Shown here: positions 1-6,060 of the stretch, piece after piece
How the letters are laid out: every line of letters begins with the position of its first letter
Numbering within the stretch: the stretch's first letter is position 1
Assembly (NCBI GenBank): GCA_910583695.1
Contig: CAJTZL010000081.1
Coordinates: 1 to 9,242 of the forward strand
Direction: 5' to 3'
DNA length: 9,242 nt
Source: an uncultured Oscillibacter sp.
Lineage (GTDB): Bacteria > Bacillota > Clostridia > Oscillospirales > Oscillospiraceae
Program-made: the position numbers and the translations under genes
The notes under the pieces: model-generated
What the model was told of the DNA's origin: nothing
Seen by the model: only the letters and a program-made list of their open reading frames with translations
Databases searched by the model: none

Positions 1-273
1 CCTCCAGGATTCGTGTCGGGGCTAGCCTCTTCCCACATCAAGCCTGGAATTGGCCCTTTCCACCCGTCGTCCGCAAATGCACTCTAACAGGAAAAAAAAG
101 CCCTGACAAGGCTTTTTCCGGCCTTTTAACCGAACTGAAAACCGCCATACGATAGCCGCCGGGGATTTGCCGGAAGATCGTAACGCACGCCAGTTTTTCC
201 CATAAATCAGGAGCCAGTCGGCAGGTCTTTCCGGCGAAACGCTCCGCCTCCTGCCTCCGGCTCCCGAGAGAGT
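1..273. other. Intergenic stretch with one terminator
   Basis: No gene is supported here. Open frames exist on both strands (minus 38-373, and plus from the left edge to about 155), but both read through the terminator stem at 95-117 and have no convincing ribosome binding site. The part from 118 to 273 is the probable 3' untranslated region of the minus-strand gene that ends at 274. No tRNA-like or repeat structure was seen. Confidence 0.6.
92..117 (-). terminator. Intrinsic terminator for the 274-1554 gene
   Basis: The sequence AAAAAGCC (95-102) and GGCTTTTT (110-117) form an 8-bp perfect stem with a 7-base loop. Read on the minus strand the stem is followed by an uninterrupted run of eight T, a good intrinsic terminator. 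It lies about 157 bases beyond the stop codon of the minus-strand gene. On the plus strand only five T follow, so it could work in both directions but more weakly. Confidence 0.75.
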
Positions 274-1554
274 TTATTCGACTTTTCGCTTTTCCTGCTC
301 CGGAAGGAAATACCGCTGTCCCAACTGGATCAGCGCCCCCTCCTCCACCATGCGGTGAAGCACCAGGGTGCACTGCTTCGGCTGAATATGGAGAAGCTCC
401 ACAATATCTTGCCGGTAGGCAAAGCCCGCCTCGGCCAGATACTCCAGAATGGCCTCCCGGTGCCGCTCCGGCGGAACCACGGTGCCGGGGAGATAGTACT
501 TGCCCCCCACGCGAACCAGCCGCCCGTGCTCCGTCAGGCGGCGCAGGCGGGCGTATGTAGCGGTCTTGGACAGGCCCAGCACCTCCGACACGTTTCCCCG
601 GGAAACGAAGCCCTGCTCCAGCGCCCGCTGGAGAATGCGCTCGTCTTCCATGTCCCGGCAGTCGTCCCGTTTCAGATCCCGGAGCGTTACCCGCTCCAGC
701 CCTCCCCGTATCAGCGCGGCTCTGGTCAGCCGGGACAGCCGTGGAAGATCCAGCGGTTTCCGGGACTGCTCTGTCAAAAGAACATGGGGGTCCTCCTCCG
801 GGAGCCTCCGGCGGTATTCATCCTCTAAAATCCGCCGCAGGGCACTGGTTATGACCACGCACCGGTCCGGCAGACGGAGAACCCCCTCCTGGAAATCCAC
901 CTGCTCCCAGGTGAGGGCAATCATCTCCTGAGCCTGGAGACCCAGCTGCCAGCCTAGCCACATGGCCAGTCCCGCCGCCGTGCTCCGCTCCGTCTGGAGG
1001 AGCTTCCACAGCTTGAACTCGTCCACCTGAACCGGCGGAGGCTTAGGGGCTTTTCTGGCCGGAGCACTGGCGGAGAAGCGGAGCTGGAGTGTCGCCACCT
1101 CCACGCCGCTGATTCGGGCGGCCTCCGGCCAGTCCATCCGGTCCAGGCAGCGGATGATCCAGTCATAGCGCAGGTCCAGCAGCCGCACGCCCTTCATTCC
1201 CCCCCGGTCCAGGGCCAGCCGGGCGATTCGGGAGATGGACTCCAGCCGCATGGGTTTCCGCTCCCGGGCGGAGAGAAGAACGTGAGGATCTCCAGGCTCT
1301 TCCCGGGCCTCCCGGGCTTCCCGGAGTTTCCAGAGAAAAGAGCGTACCTCCCGATCCAGCGGAACCATCCGGTCCGGCAGCTCCAGCCGGTCATCCAAAA
1401 AAGAGACCTGCCCCCAGGTCAGGGCGGCAATTTCCTCCCGGGTCAGTCCCTCCAGCCACGCCAGTCGGAGCACCAGAGCCTCCGGCCCTGTCTGCTCCCG
1501 CTCCAGAAGACGGCGCAGGGAAGCCTCGTCCAGACGCCGGTTTTTCTCCTCCAT
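274..1554 (-). CDS. Degenerate tandem tyrosine-recombinase-like protein with two winged-helix repeats
   Basis: This 426-residue protein has two internal duplications. Residues about 10-131 and 180-298 both resemble the catalytic domain of tyrosine recombinases (a GL..EE/EMIALTW..V motif, then PHVLL...RKP, then a DLR or DLK box). The catalytic residues are missing: the first Arg is Thr38 in copy 1 and Gln207 in copy 2, the HxxR box is Leu126/Arg129 and Arg292/Lys295, and no nucleophilic Tyr is seen in copy 1 (residues 150-160) or copy 2. Residues 304-357 and 362-419 are a second pair of repeats resembling winged helices, each ending in KYYLPG or RYFLPE. The likely role, by inference, is DNA binding or regulation, not recombination. 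The start is supported by GGAAGGAGGG at 1562-1571. It could be cotranscribed with the 112-residue gene 93 bases upstream. The domain calls come from motif reading only. Confidence 0.8.
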   Translation of the reverse strand: MEEKNRRLDEASLRRLLEREQTGPEALVLRLAWLEGLTREEIAALTWGQVSFLDDRLELPDRMVPLDREVRSFLWKLREAREAREEPGDPHVLLSARERKPMRLESISRIARLALDRGGMKGVRLLDLRYDWIIRCLDRMDWPEAARISGVEVATLQLRFSASAPARKAPKPPPVQVDEFKLWKLLQTERSTAAGLAMWLGWQLGLQAQEMIALTWEQVDFQEGVLRLPDRCVVITSALRRILEDEYRRRLPEEDPHVLLTEQSRKPLDLPRLSRLTRAALIRGGLERVTLRDLKRDDCRDMEDERILQRALEQGFVSRGNVSEVLGLSKTATYARLRRLTEHGRLVRVGGKYYLPGTVVPPERHREAILEYLAEAGFAYRQDIVELLHIQPKQCTLVLHRMVEEGALIQLGQRYFLPEQEKRKVE

Positions 1555-1587
1555 GCGCGTACCCTCCTTCCGGCGTTACGTTATTTT

Positions 1588-1617
1588 TGTATAGTAAATC
1601 CGGCGAACTTTTGGAAA
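1588..1617 (-). promoter_or_regulatory. Weak candidate promoter for the recombinase-like gene
   Basis: On the minus strand TATACA (1588-1593) lies 18 bases from TTTCCA (1612-1617), a 4 of 6 match at the -35 box. An imperfect palindrome, TTGGA (1611-1615) with TCCAA (1623-1627), overlaps the -35 region and could be an operator or chance. This is the only AT-rich stretch between the two minus-strand genes. Confidence 0.35.
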
Positions 1618-1647
1618 TATTCTCCAACCGCCTTGCGCCGCGGCAAA

Positions 1648-1986
1648 TCAACCCCCGCCAGAGGAGGCCTTTTCCGCTTTCCGGGCTGCGGCGGCCAGCT
1701 CCACGCCGGTGAGGTCCCAGCAGCCATGCCGCGTCACCAGACCGCCGGAGAGGCGGCCCTGTCGCACGGTGAAAATGGCGTCGTAGGGCTCCTTGTCCAC
1801 CCGGGAGCGGAGGGCACCGGAAATCAGGTACTTGCCGTTTTGCAGCACGCTGCCGGAGAAGCGGTTCCGGCAGCTGAGCAGGTACAGCTCCCCGGAAACG
1901 GTCCCGGCCTCCTCCTGGAGCAGCAGTTCTCCTGCCCTGGGCCCCAACTGGCCTTGCAGAACAACGGTGTAGCAGACTTTTTTCAC
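1648..1986 (-). CDS. Small beta-rich protein of unknown function (112 residues)
   Basis: I do not recognise this protein. I place the start at a GTG (1984-1986) because AGGAAG sits 7 bases upstream and a TATAAT box lies just beyond; the frame stays open further upstream, but that extension would run through the promoter and the terminator of the TetR gene. The product begins VKKVCYTVVL and has no signal peptide or membrane segment. It is a run of short alternating hydrophobic strands separated by glycine turns (for example GELLLQEE, SGELYLL, FSGSVL, GKYLISGAL, GRLSGGL), which suggests a small antiparallel beta-barrel or sandwich. The C-terminal 15 residues are Ala/Lys/Ser/Gly-rich and probably disordered. 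It lies between a TetR gene and the recombinase-like gene on the same strand, and its promoter carries a GACGG/CCGTC palindrome also seen before the TetR gene, so TetR control is possible. Confidence 0.65.
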   Translation of the reverse strand: MKKVCYTVVLQGQLGPRAGELLLQEEAGTVSGELYLLSCRNRFSGSVLQNGKYLISGALRSRVDKEPYDAIFTVRQGRLSGGLVTRHGCWDLTGVELAAAARKAEKASSGGG

Positions 1987-2010
1987 AGCATCACTTCCTG
2001 TTATAGTTTG

Positions 2011-2038
2011 ATTATAAATTGACGGACCGTCCCACCAA
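2011..2038 (-). promoter_or_regulatory. Promoter of the 112-residue gene
   Basis: On the minus strand a perfect TATAAT (2011-2016) is found 25 bases from the GTG start. The -35 is weak: TTGGTG (2033-2038) at 16-bp spacing. A weak -35 with a perfect -10 and palindromic DNA in the spacer is typical of a regulated promoter. Confidence 0.6.
2021..2031. promoter_or_regulatory. Operator-like palindrome in the promoter spacer
   Basis: GACGG-A-CCGTC is a perfect 11-bp odd palindrome lying between the -35 and -10 boxes of the 112-residue gene. The same half-sites occur in the TetR leader at 2823-2837, with a different spacing. A second inverted repeat, GTCCC (2029-2033) and GGGAC (2040-2044), overlaps it and covers the -35. 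A role as repressor site is inferred. Confidence 0.35.
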
Positions 2039-2124
2039 AGGGACACTTCCGTTGAAAACGTCGAATTTTGGACATATTTGAAACAATTGTCAAAACCATG
2101 AAGACTACATTTTCGTGCCGGTAT

Positions 2125-2159
2125 AAAAAAAGAGGGCGGGAAAACCCGTCCTCTTTTTT
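2125..2159. terminator. Bidirectional intrinsic terminator after the TetR gene
   Basis: AGAGGGCGGG (2131-2140) pairs with CCCGTCCTCT (2145-2154), with one G-U pair and an AAAA loop. The stem is flanked by runs of A on the left and T on the right, so it ends transcription on either strand. It lies 14 bases beyond the stop codon of the minus-strand TetR gene, which is its obvious client. Confidence 0.9.
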
Positions 2160-2172
2160 GCACGCCGCCCCT

Positions 2173-2763
2173 TCAAAGCACCTGATTCCACTCCCCGCGC
2201 TCCTGCAAGGTCTGCCATACGGCCCCTGCCGCGCTCCGCTCCGCCGCCCGCTCCAGAGCGTCCGCCAGCTCCTCCGGGGACATGGCCATCCCGCCTCGGA
2301 CCCAGCCCTCCAGCAAAGACAGCAGCAGCGTGCGGCCATACCGAAGGTCCCGCTCCTCCGCCATCCGGTCCGCCGGTGTGCCGCAGCGGCTGCGGTAATA
2401 AGACTGAACCGCTTCCAGCGCCTCCTCCAGCGGAATCATCTCCCCCAGGCCCGTCTGGCCGCCGTGGTCCAGCACCGCCTGATAAAACGCCCGCTCCTCT
2501 TCTATCCGGCCCAGCAAATCCAGCAGGGCCTGCCGCCAAGTCAGGCAGTCCGCCAGACGGCCCAGCAAAAAGGCCCGCTCCTGCCGGGCAGACCAGGCAA
2601 AGAGATCATAAACATCCTTGAAGTGATAATAAAAGGACTGCCGCCGGAGCCCGCACCGTTCCGTCAGCTCCCGGACCCGCAGCTGGTCCAGCGGTCTTTG
2701 CCGCAGCAGCGCCCGCAGGGCCGCGTCCAGTCCCTGTCTGGTTCGATTCTCATGATCCGGCAT
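2173..2763 (-). CDS. TetR/AcrR-family transcriptional regulator (DhaS-like)
   Basis: This 196-residue protein has the size and layout of a TetR repressor. The N-terminal helix-turn-helix is at about residues 10-55, with the family signature VRELTERCGL followed by RQSFYYHFKDVYDL. The rest is an all-helical ligand-binding and dimerisation region; the style of the N-terminal domain and C-terminal region is that of the DhaS-like subgroup common in Clostridia. The ATG is supported by AGGAGG five bases upstream. It has its own promoter (TTGACG-N17-TATGCT) and a 15-bp palindrome right after the predicted transcription start, which indicates autorepression. It is divergent from a 51-residue gene, and the same half-sites occur before the 112-residue gene downstream. 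The ligand is unknown; no transporter or enzyme lies next to it to suggest one. Confidence 0.9.
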   Translation of the reverse strand: MPDHENRTRQGLDAALRALLRQRPLDQLRVRELTERCGLRRQSFYYHFKDVYDLFAWSARQERAFLLGRLADCLTWRQALLDLLGRIEEERAFYQAVLDHGGQTGLGEMIPLEEALEAVQSYYRSRCGTPADRMAEERDLRYGRTLLLSLLEGWVRGGMAMSPEELADALERAAERSAAGAVWQTLQERGEWNQVL

Positions 2764-2822
2764 AAACTCCTCCTGTCCGCCGGGACCGCCCCCGGCGCCT
2801 GTAAATCATTTCCGGTCTCTCC

Positions 2823-2837
2823 GACGGAAAGTCCGTC
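2823..2837. promoter_or_regulatory. Candidate TetR autoregulatory operator
   Basis: GACGGA-AAG-TCCGTC is a perfect 6+6 palindrome. It starts about 15 bases downstream of the -10 box of the TetR gene, so it lies in the first transcribed bases, a usual place for a TetR-family repressor to block its own gene. The TetR assignment is inferred from position only. Confidence 0.5.
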
Positions 2838-2851
2838 TTTTCGCCGCTTTA

Positions 2852-2880
2852 AGCATACTCTACGCCCTCCTTCCCGTCAA
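2852..2880 (-). promoter_or_regulatory. Promoter of the TetR gene
   Basis: On the minus strand TTGACG (2875-2880) and TATGCT (2852-2857) are separated by exactly 17 bases. The -35 matches 5 of 6 and the -10 matches 4 of 6 of the vegetative consensus. The untranslated leader is about 80 bases. Confidence 0.7.
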
Positions 2881-3005
2881 GATTTCCGGCTTTTTCATTT
2901 TTCTGGTCCCCTCGACAAATTCAGACAAGTTATTTCCGGAATCTTGTGTATCATATCCATAGCCCCCAGCTATATTTTGTGGCTCATCAGAAAGGAAGAC
3001 TTGCT

Positions 3006-3161
3006 ATGACTGCACTTTCCAAGGAATATCTGCTGCTGTTCAACGCCGTCACCGACACAGAGCGGGCCCTATCCCAGCTGCGGGAAGCCCTGCTGGATGC
3101 TCAGCGTCAGGCGGAGGAACTGTTTTTAGAGGAGGAAGGCGACCCGCCCCCGGAATCCTGA
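3006..3161 (+). CDS. Small helical hypothetical protein (51 residues)
   Basis: The product is 51 residues, starting MTALSKEYLLLF. I chose this ATG because AAGGAAG lies seven bases upstream; an in-frame ATG at 2946 has no such site. The sequence is almost entirely amphipathic helix (residues 3-43) with a heptad-like pattern and an acidic, proline-rich tail (EEEGDPPPES), so a short coiled coil or an adaptor is likely. It has no signal peptide and no membrane segment. Short proteins of this style (KEYLLLFNAxTD...QAEELF) seem familiar from Clostridia as conserved hypotheticals, but I know no function. It is divergent from the TetR gene across 244 bases with no clear promoter of its own, and it may be controlled by that regulator. 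Confidence 0.7.
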   Translation: MTALSKEYLLLFNAVTDTERALSQLREALLDAQRQAEELFLEEEGDPPPES

Positions 3162-3189
3162 CCAACTCCACAAGCCGCCGGAAAAGCCG

Positions 3190-3218
3190 TTGACCTTCCG
3201 CCATAAATGGGGTACAAT
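3190..3218 (+). promoter_or_regulatory. Strong promoter upstream of the glycosyltransferase gene
   Basis: TTGACC (3190-3195) and TACAAT (3213-3218) are separated by 17 bases, 5 of 6 matches at each box. It is one of the best vegetative promoters in the window. Transcription should start near 3225, only about 26 bases before a perfect terminator hairpin. Confidence 0.75.
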
Positions 3219-3250
3219 GGCTTTATATCCCGGCAGCCGCTGCGAAAGGC

Positions 3251-3282
3251 AGGGGACCTTCCCGCGGAAGGTCCCCTCTTTT
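3251..3282 (+). terminator. Leader terminator (attenuator or sRNA end)
   Basis: AGGGGACCTTCC (3251-3262) and GGAAGGTCCCCT (3266-3277) form a perfect 12-bp stem with a CGC loop, followed by CTTTT. It lies after the promoter at 3190-3218 and before the glycosyltransferase start at 3325. It may end the 51-residue gene's transcript, attenuate the operon, or define a small RNA of about 57 bases. Confidence 0.8.
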
Positions 3283-3324
3283 ATGATCCGGAACCCAGCG
3301 CCGCCGGTCCTATGGAGGTTGCCT

Positions 3325-4341
3325 ATGCCCAGCATCTCTGTCATCGTCCCCGTCTATCAGGCGGAGAAATACCTGCACCGCTGTCTCGACAGCATGGCCC
3401 GCCAGACCTTTTCCGACTGGGAGCTGCTCCTGGTAAACGACGGGTCCACCGACGGCTCTGCCGCCCTGTGCGACCGGTTCGCCGCCAAGGACAGCCGGGT
3501 TCGGGTTTTCCACCGGAAAAAGAACCAGGGCGTCAGCGAGGCCCGGAACCTGGGGCTGCACGAGGCCAAGGGGGAGTTCATCGCCTTCCTGGACGCCGAC
3601 GACTGCTACGAGTTCCAGGCCCTGGAGACCCTTTGGAATCTCCGGGAGCAGTCCGGCGCCGATGCCGCCGCCTGCGGGCTCACCTATCTGTACCTCGACG
3701 GAAGGCAGAGCGTCCAGAGCCAGCTTCCCGCCGGAATCTACGGCCGGGAAGAGCTCCGGGAGAAGCTGGTCAACCCCCTGGCGGGAGACCGGCTGACCCA
3801 GCCGGTGTTCAACGGCTACAGCGTCTGCTACCTCTTCTCGGCGGAGCTCATCCGCAGGGCCCACCTCACCTTCGACGGCCCCTATTTAGAGGACGAGCTC
3901 TTTGTCCTGGAGTACTTCTGCAACGCCCGGTCCCTGGCGGTGACAGACCAGCCCCTCTACCGCTATTTCCTCCACCAGGAGTCCGCGACGCACCATTATA
4001 TGGAGAACTTCCCCCAGGTCTTCTCCCGCTTCATGGAGCGGAAGGAGGCCCTGGTGTCCAGGTACGGCCTGGAGGCCGCCCGCCCCCAGTGGCGGGAGAG
4101 CTCCAACTGGGCGGGGCTGCTCATCGCCGTGGGCAACGAGTACGCCCGGGACAACCCCAAGTCCATCCGTCAGCGGCAGAAGGCTGTGAAGGAGTTCTGC
4201 CTCCGGCCGGAGATGGAAAAGGCCATCCGGGAGCTGGTTCCCGCGGGCCTCAGCCCCAACAAGCAGATGGTGGCCAATCTGGTCCGGGGCAGGCACTTCT
4301 TCACCCTGACCCAGCTCTACCGTTTGAAAAACCGTATTTGA
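3325..4341 (+). CDS. Family 2 glycosyltransferase (GT-A fold)
   Basis: This 338-residue protein is a family 2 glycosyltransferase, moving a sugar from a nucleotide donor to a growing surface polysaccharide on the inner face of the membrane. The N-terminal domain begins SISVIVPVYQAEKYL, has NDGSTDGS at 38-45 for the nucleotide, GVSEARNLGL at 69-78, and the metal-binding DAD at 90-92. An EDE at 189-191 is the probable catalytic acid region. The C-terminal part (220-338) is helical and typical of the EpsJ-like branch. There are no membrane segments. The ATG was chosen because TGGAGGT lies five bases upstream; the frame stays open back to 3190, but that would place the start inside the promoter and terminator. 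Ten bases separate it from the membrane polymerase gene, so they form one operon. The donor and acceptor sugars cannot be told. Confidence 0.93.
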   Translation: MPSISVIVPVYQAEKYLHRCLDSMARQTFSDWELLLVNDGSTDGSAALCDRFAAKDSRVRVFHRKKNQGVSEARNLGLHEAKGEFIAFLDADDCYEFQALETLWNLREQSGADAAACGLTYLYLDGRQSVQSQLPAGIYGREELREKLVNPLAGDRLTQPVFNGYSVCYLFSAELIRRAHLTFDGPYLEDELFVLEYFCNARSLAVTDQPLYRYFLHQESATHHYMENFPQVFSRFMERKEALVSRYGLEAARPQWRESSNWAGLLIAVGNEYARDNPKSIRQRQKAVKEFCLRPEMEKAIRELVPAGLSPNKQMVANLVRGRHFFTLTQLYRLKNRI

Positions 4342-4351
4342 GGAAAACACT

Positions 4352-5866
4352 ATGACATTGTGGAACCAAAGCTGCCTCTACCGTCTCCTGCTCCTCCTCC
4401 TGGCCGCTTACGAGGACAGCGGCCTCCACCGCCTAGCCGTCCGGACGGGGGCCTGGTGTACCCGGCAGATTGACGAAAGCGCCCTCCTCCGCCCCCTCTG
4501 CCGGGAGGGAGCCGTGGCCCGCTCCTGGCCGGACAGCCGGTCCTGTAATCTTCTGAGCCGTCTGGTGAACCTGCCGGGCCGTCTGCTGCGGCGCTTCTAC
4601 CTGCTCCTGGAGGGGACCTTTGAAACCAGCGTCTTCTCCCGTCTTGCCTTCCGCCTGGGGGACGAAACCGCCGTGGCCGAGGGCTGGCTGATTCTCCTGC
4701 TGTGGATCATCCCCTACGAATACTGGAACAACGCCTATACCCTCATGGCCTTCCTGGCCCTTCTGCTTCTGCTCCACGCCGGGGCCATGGGCCGGGGGGA
4801 CCGCCGCCTGGATGTGGAGACCGTGGGCTTCTTCCCGGCCCTCTTCTTCGGGGCCGTGGTGCTGGGGGTGGTCTTCTCCCTGACCCGGAACGCCTCCACC
4901 CGTTTTTTGGTCTATCACATTTCCGCCGCCCTGTGCGTGGTGGTGACGGTCAGCGCCCTGCGCTCCGCGGAGGAGCTGAAGCGTCTGGCGGCGGGGGCCT
5001 CCGGCTGCGTGGCGATGTCCTCTCTGTACGCCGTGTTCCAGCGCGTCTCCGGCCTGGAGGTCAACGAGTCCTATGTGGACATGGACCTGAACGCCGACAT
5101 GCCCAGCCGGGTCCTCTCCTTCTTTGACAATCCCAATACCTTTGCCGAGGTGCTGCTCCTGCTGCTGCCCCTGACCCTGGCCCTGATCCTGTGCTCCAGA
5201 CATACGCTCTCCAGGCTGGCGGCCTCCGCAGCCTTTGTCCTGGGGGCCGCCGCCATGGGCATGACCTACTGCCGCGCCGCCTGGATCGGCATGGCCTGCG
5301 CCATGGTGGTGATGATCTTCCTTTGGAAGCCCAAGCTGCTGCCCCTCTTTTTCGCCCTGTGCGTGCTGGCGGTCCCCTTCCTGCCCGCCAGCATCTGGAA
5401 CCGCATCCTCACCATTTTCGATGCCTCCGATTCCTCCACCAACAGCCGCTTCCCCCTGTTCAAGGCGGGGCTGGAGGTCATCACCCGCCGTCCCCTCTCC
5501 GGCGCGGGCCTGGGCACCGCCGCCGTCCAGCGGTACGTGAAGCTGCTGAACTTCTACCACGCCCGAACCCCCTTTGTCCACTCCCACAACATCTACCTCC
5601 AGGTCTGGGCGGAGATGGGGATCCTGGGCTTCGTGGGCTTTGCAGGCTCCGCCCTCTGGGGCGTCAAGCGGGCGGCCCATGCCGTCCGGCACTGCTCCAA
5701 CGGCGCCGCCCGAACCATCACCTGCGCCGCCTGCGCCGCCCTGTGCGGCAGTCTGGTCTGCGGTCTGGCGGACTACCTCTGGAACTATCCCCGGGTCATG
5801 TGCATCTTCTGGTTTGTCTTCGCCGTGGCCCTGGGCGGCGCGAAGCTCTGCATGGAGAACTCCTGA
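4352..5866 (+). CDS. O-antigen ligase/polymerase-like membrane protein (Wzy/WaaL family)
   Basis: This 504-residue protein belongs to the O-antigen ligase/Wzy family, which joins or polymerises lipid-linked sugar units outside the membrane. About ten hydrophobic segments are seen from residue 112 on. Family marks in the last half are the YCRAAWIGMA segment (306-315), RRPLSGAGLGT (379-389), and HSHNIYLQVWAEMGILGF (410-427), the latter from the Wzy_C region. The loop at 352-378 before RRPLSGAG is the usual external loop. The first 110 residues are unusual: a short hydrophobic stretch (10-19), then a basic, mostly soluble part. AGGAAAA overlapping the stop of the glycosyltransferase gene serves as ribosome binding site, so translation is probably coupled. 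No flippase, initiating transferase or regulator follows, so the rest of the pathway must lie elsewhere. Confidence 0.9.
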   Translation: MTLWNQSCLYRLLLLLLAAYEDSGLHRLAVRTGAWCTRQIDESALLRPLCREGAVARSWPDSRSCNLLSRLVNLPGRLLRRFYLLLEGTFETSVFSRLAFRLGDETAVAEGWLILLLWIIPYEYWNNAYTLMAFLALLLLLHAGAMGRGDRRLDVETVGFFPALFFGAVVLGVVFSLTRNASTRFLVYHISAALCVVVTVSALRSAEELKRLAAGASGCVAMSSLYAVFQRVSGLEVNESYVDMDLNADMPSRVLSFFDNPNTFAEVLLLLLPLTLALILCSRHTLSRLAASAAFVLGAAAMGMTYCRAAWIGMACAMVVMIFLWKPKLLPLFFALCVLAVPFLPASIWNRILTIFDASDSSTNSRFPLFKAGLEVITRRPLSGAGLGTAAVQRYVKLLNFYHARTPFVHSHNIYLQVWAEMGILGFVGFAGSALWGVKRAAHAVRHCSNGAARTITCAACAALCGSLVCGLADYLWNYPRVMCIFWFVFAVALGGAKLCMENS

Positions 5867-5899
5867 ACCAGCAGGAATATTCCCCCGTATTTTTTAACA

Positions 5900-5931
5900 G
5901 GCAGGGGCGGACCCGTGGGTCCGCCCCTGCC
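5900..5931 (+). terminator. Long hairpin after the polysaccharide pair
   Basis: GGCAGGGGCGGACCC (5900-5914) and its perfect inverse (5917-5931) form a 15-bp stem with a tiny loop, 34 bases after the stop codon. It is followed by CTCTTGATG, which is a poor T run. It probably ends the operon, but might instead protect the 3' end of the mRNA. Confidence 0.6.
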
Positions 5932-5981
5932 CTCTTGATGATAACGCATACCCTGGGCCTCTCCTCATGGCGTGCATCCCC

Positions 5982-6010
5982 TTGCGAAACCTGTCGAATC
6001 ATGCTTTGAT
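5982..6010 (+). promoter_or_regulatory. Weak candidate promoter for the 31-residue peptide
   Basis: TTGCGA (5982-5987) and TTTGAT (6005-6010), 17 bases apart, match four of six positions each. No better site is seen between the hairpin at 5900-5931 and the small gene. Confidence 0.35.
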
Positions 6011-6060
6011 GATTTCGCCGCCCTGCCTCTGTCCCAGTAATGGGAAGGAGGTAAAACGTC

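Noticed and set aside
38..373. 111-codon open frame on the minus strand, and an open frame on the plus strand at 3-155
   Set aside because: Both read through the terminator stem at 95-117, and neither has a ribosome binding site; the minus frame overlaps the end of the recombinase-like gene.
274..1554. An active integrase with attachment sites (a genomic island)
   Set aside because: The catalytic Arg, His and Tyr are absent in both copies, and no direct repeats, tRNA target or other mobile genes are visible nearby.
1987..2163. 59 more N-terminal codons for the 112-residue protein
   Set aside because: The upstream part overlaps the bidirectional terminator at 2125-2159 and the TATAAT promoter; the GTG with AGGAAG is the better start.
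2068..3009. 313-codon open frame on the plus strand
   Set aside because: It runs opposite to the TetR gene, through the terminator at 2125-2159 and both promoters, and has a Pro/Arg/Gln-rich composition.
3190..3324. Longer glycosyltransferase with an extra 45 residues at the front
   Set aside because: The extension would run through a promoter and a terminator hairpin, while the ATG at 3325 has a good ribosome binding site and starts exactly at the conserved SISVIVPVY core.
4433..5692. 419-codon open frame on the minus strand
   Set aside because: It lies fully antisense to the O-antigen ligase-like gene and is made of Gly/Gln/His-rich low-complexity residues, as expected for the opposite strand of GC-rich coding DNA.
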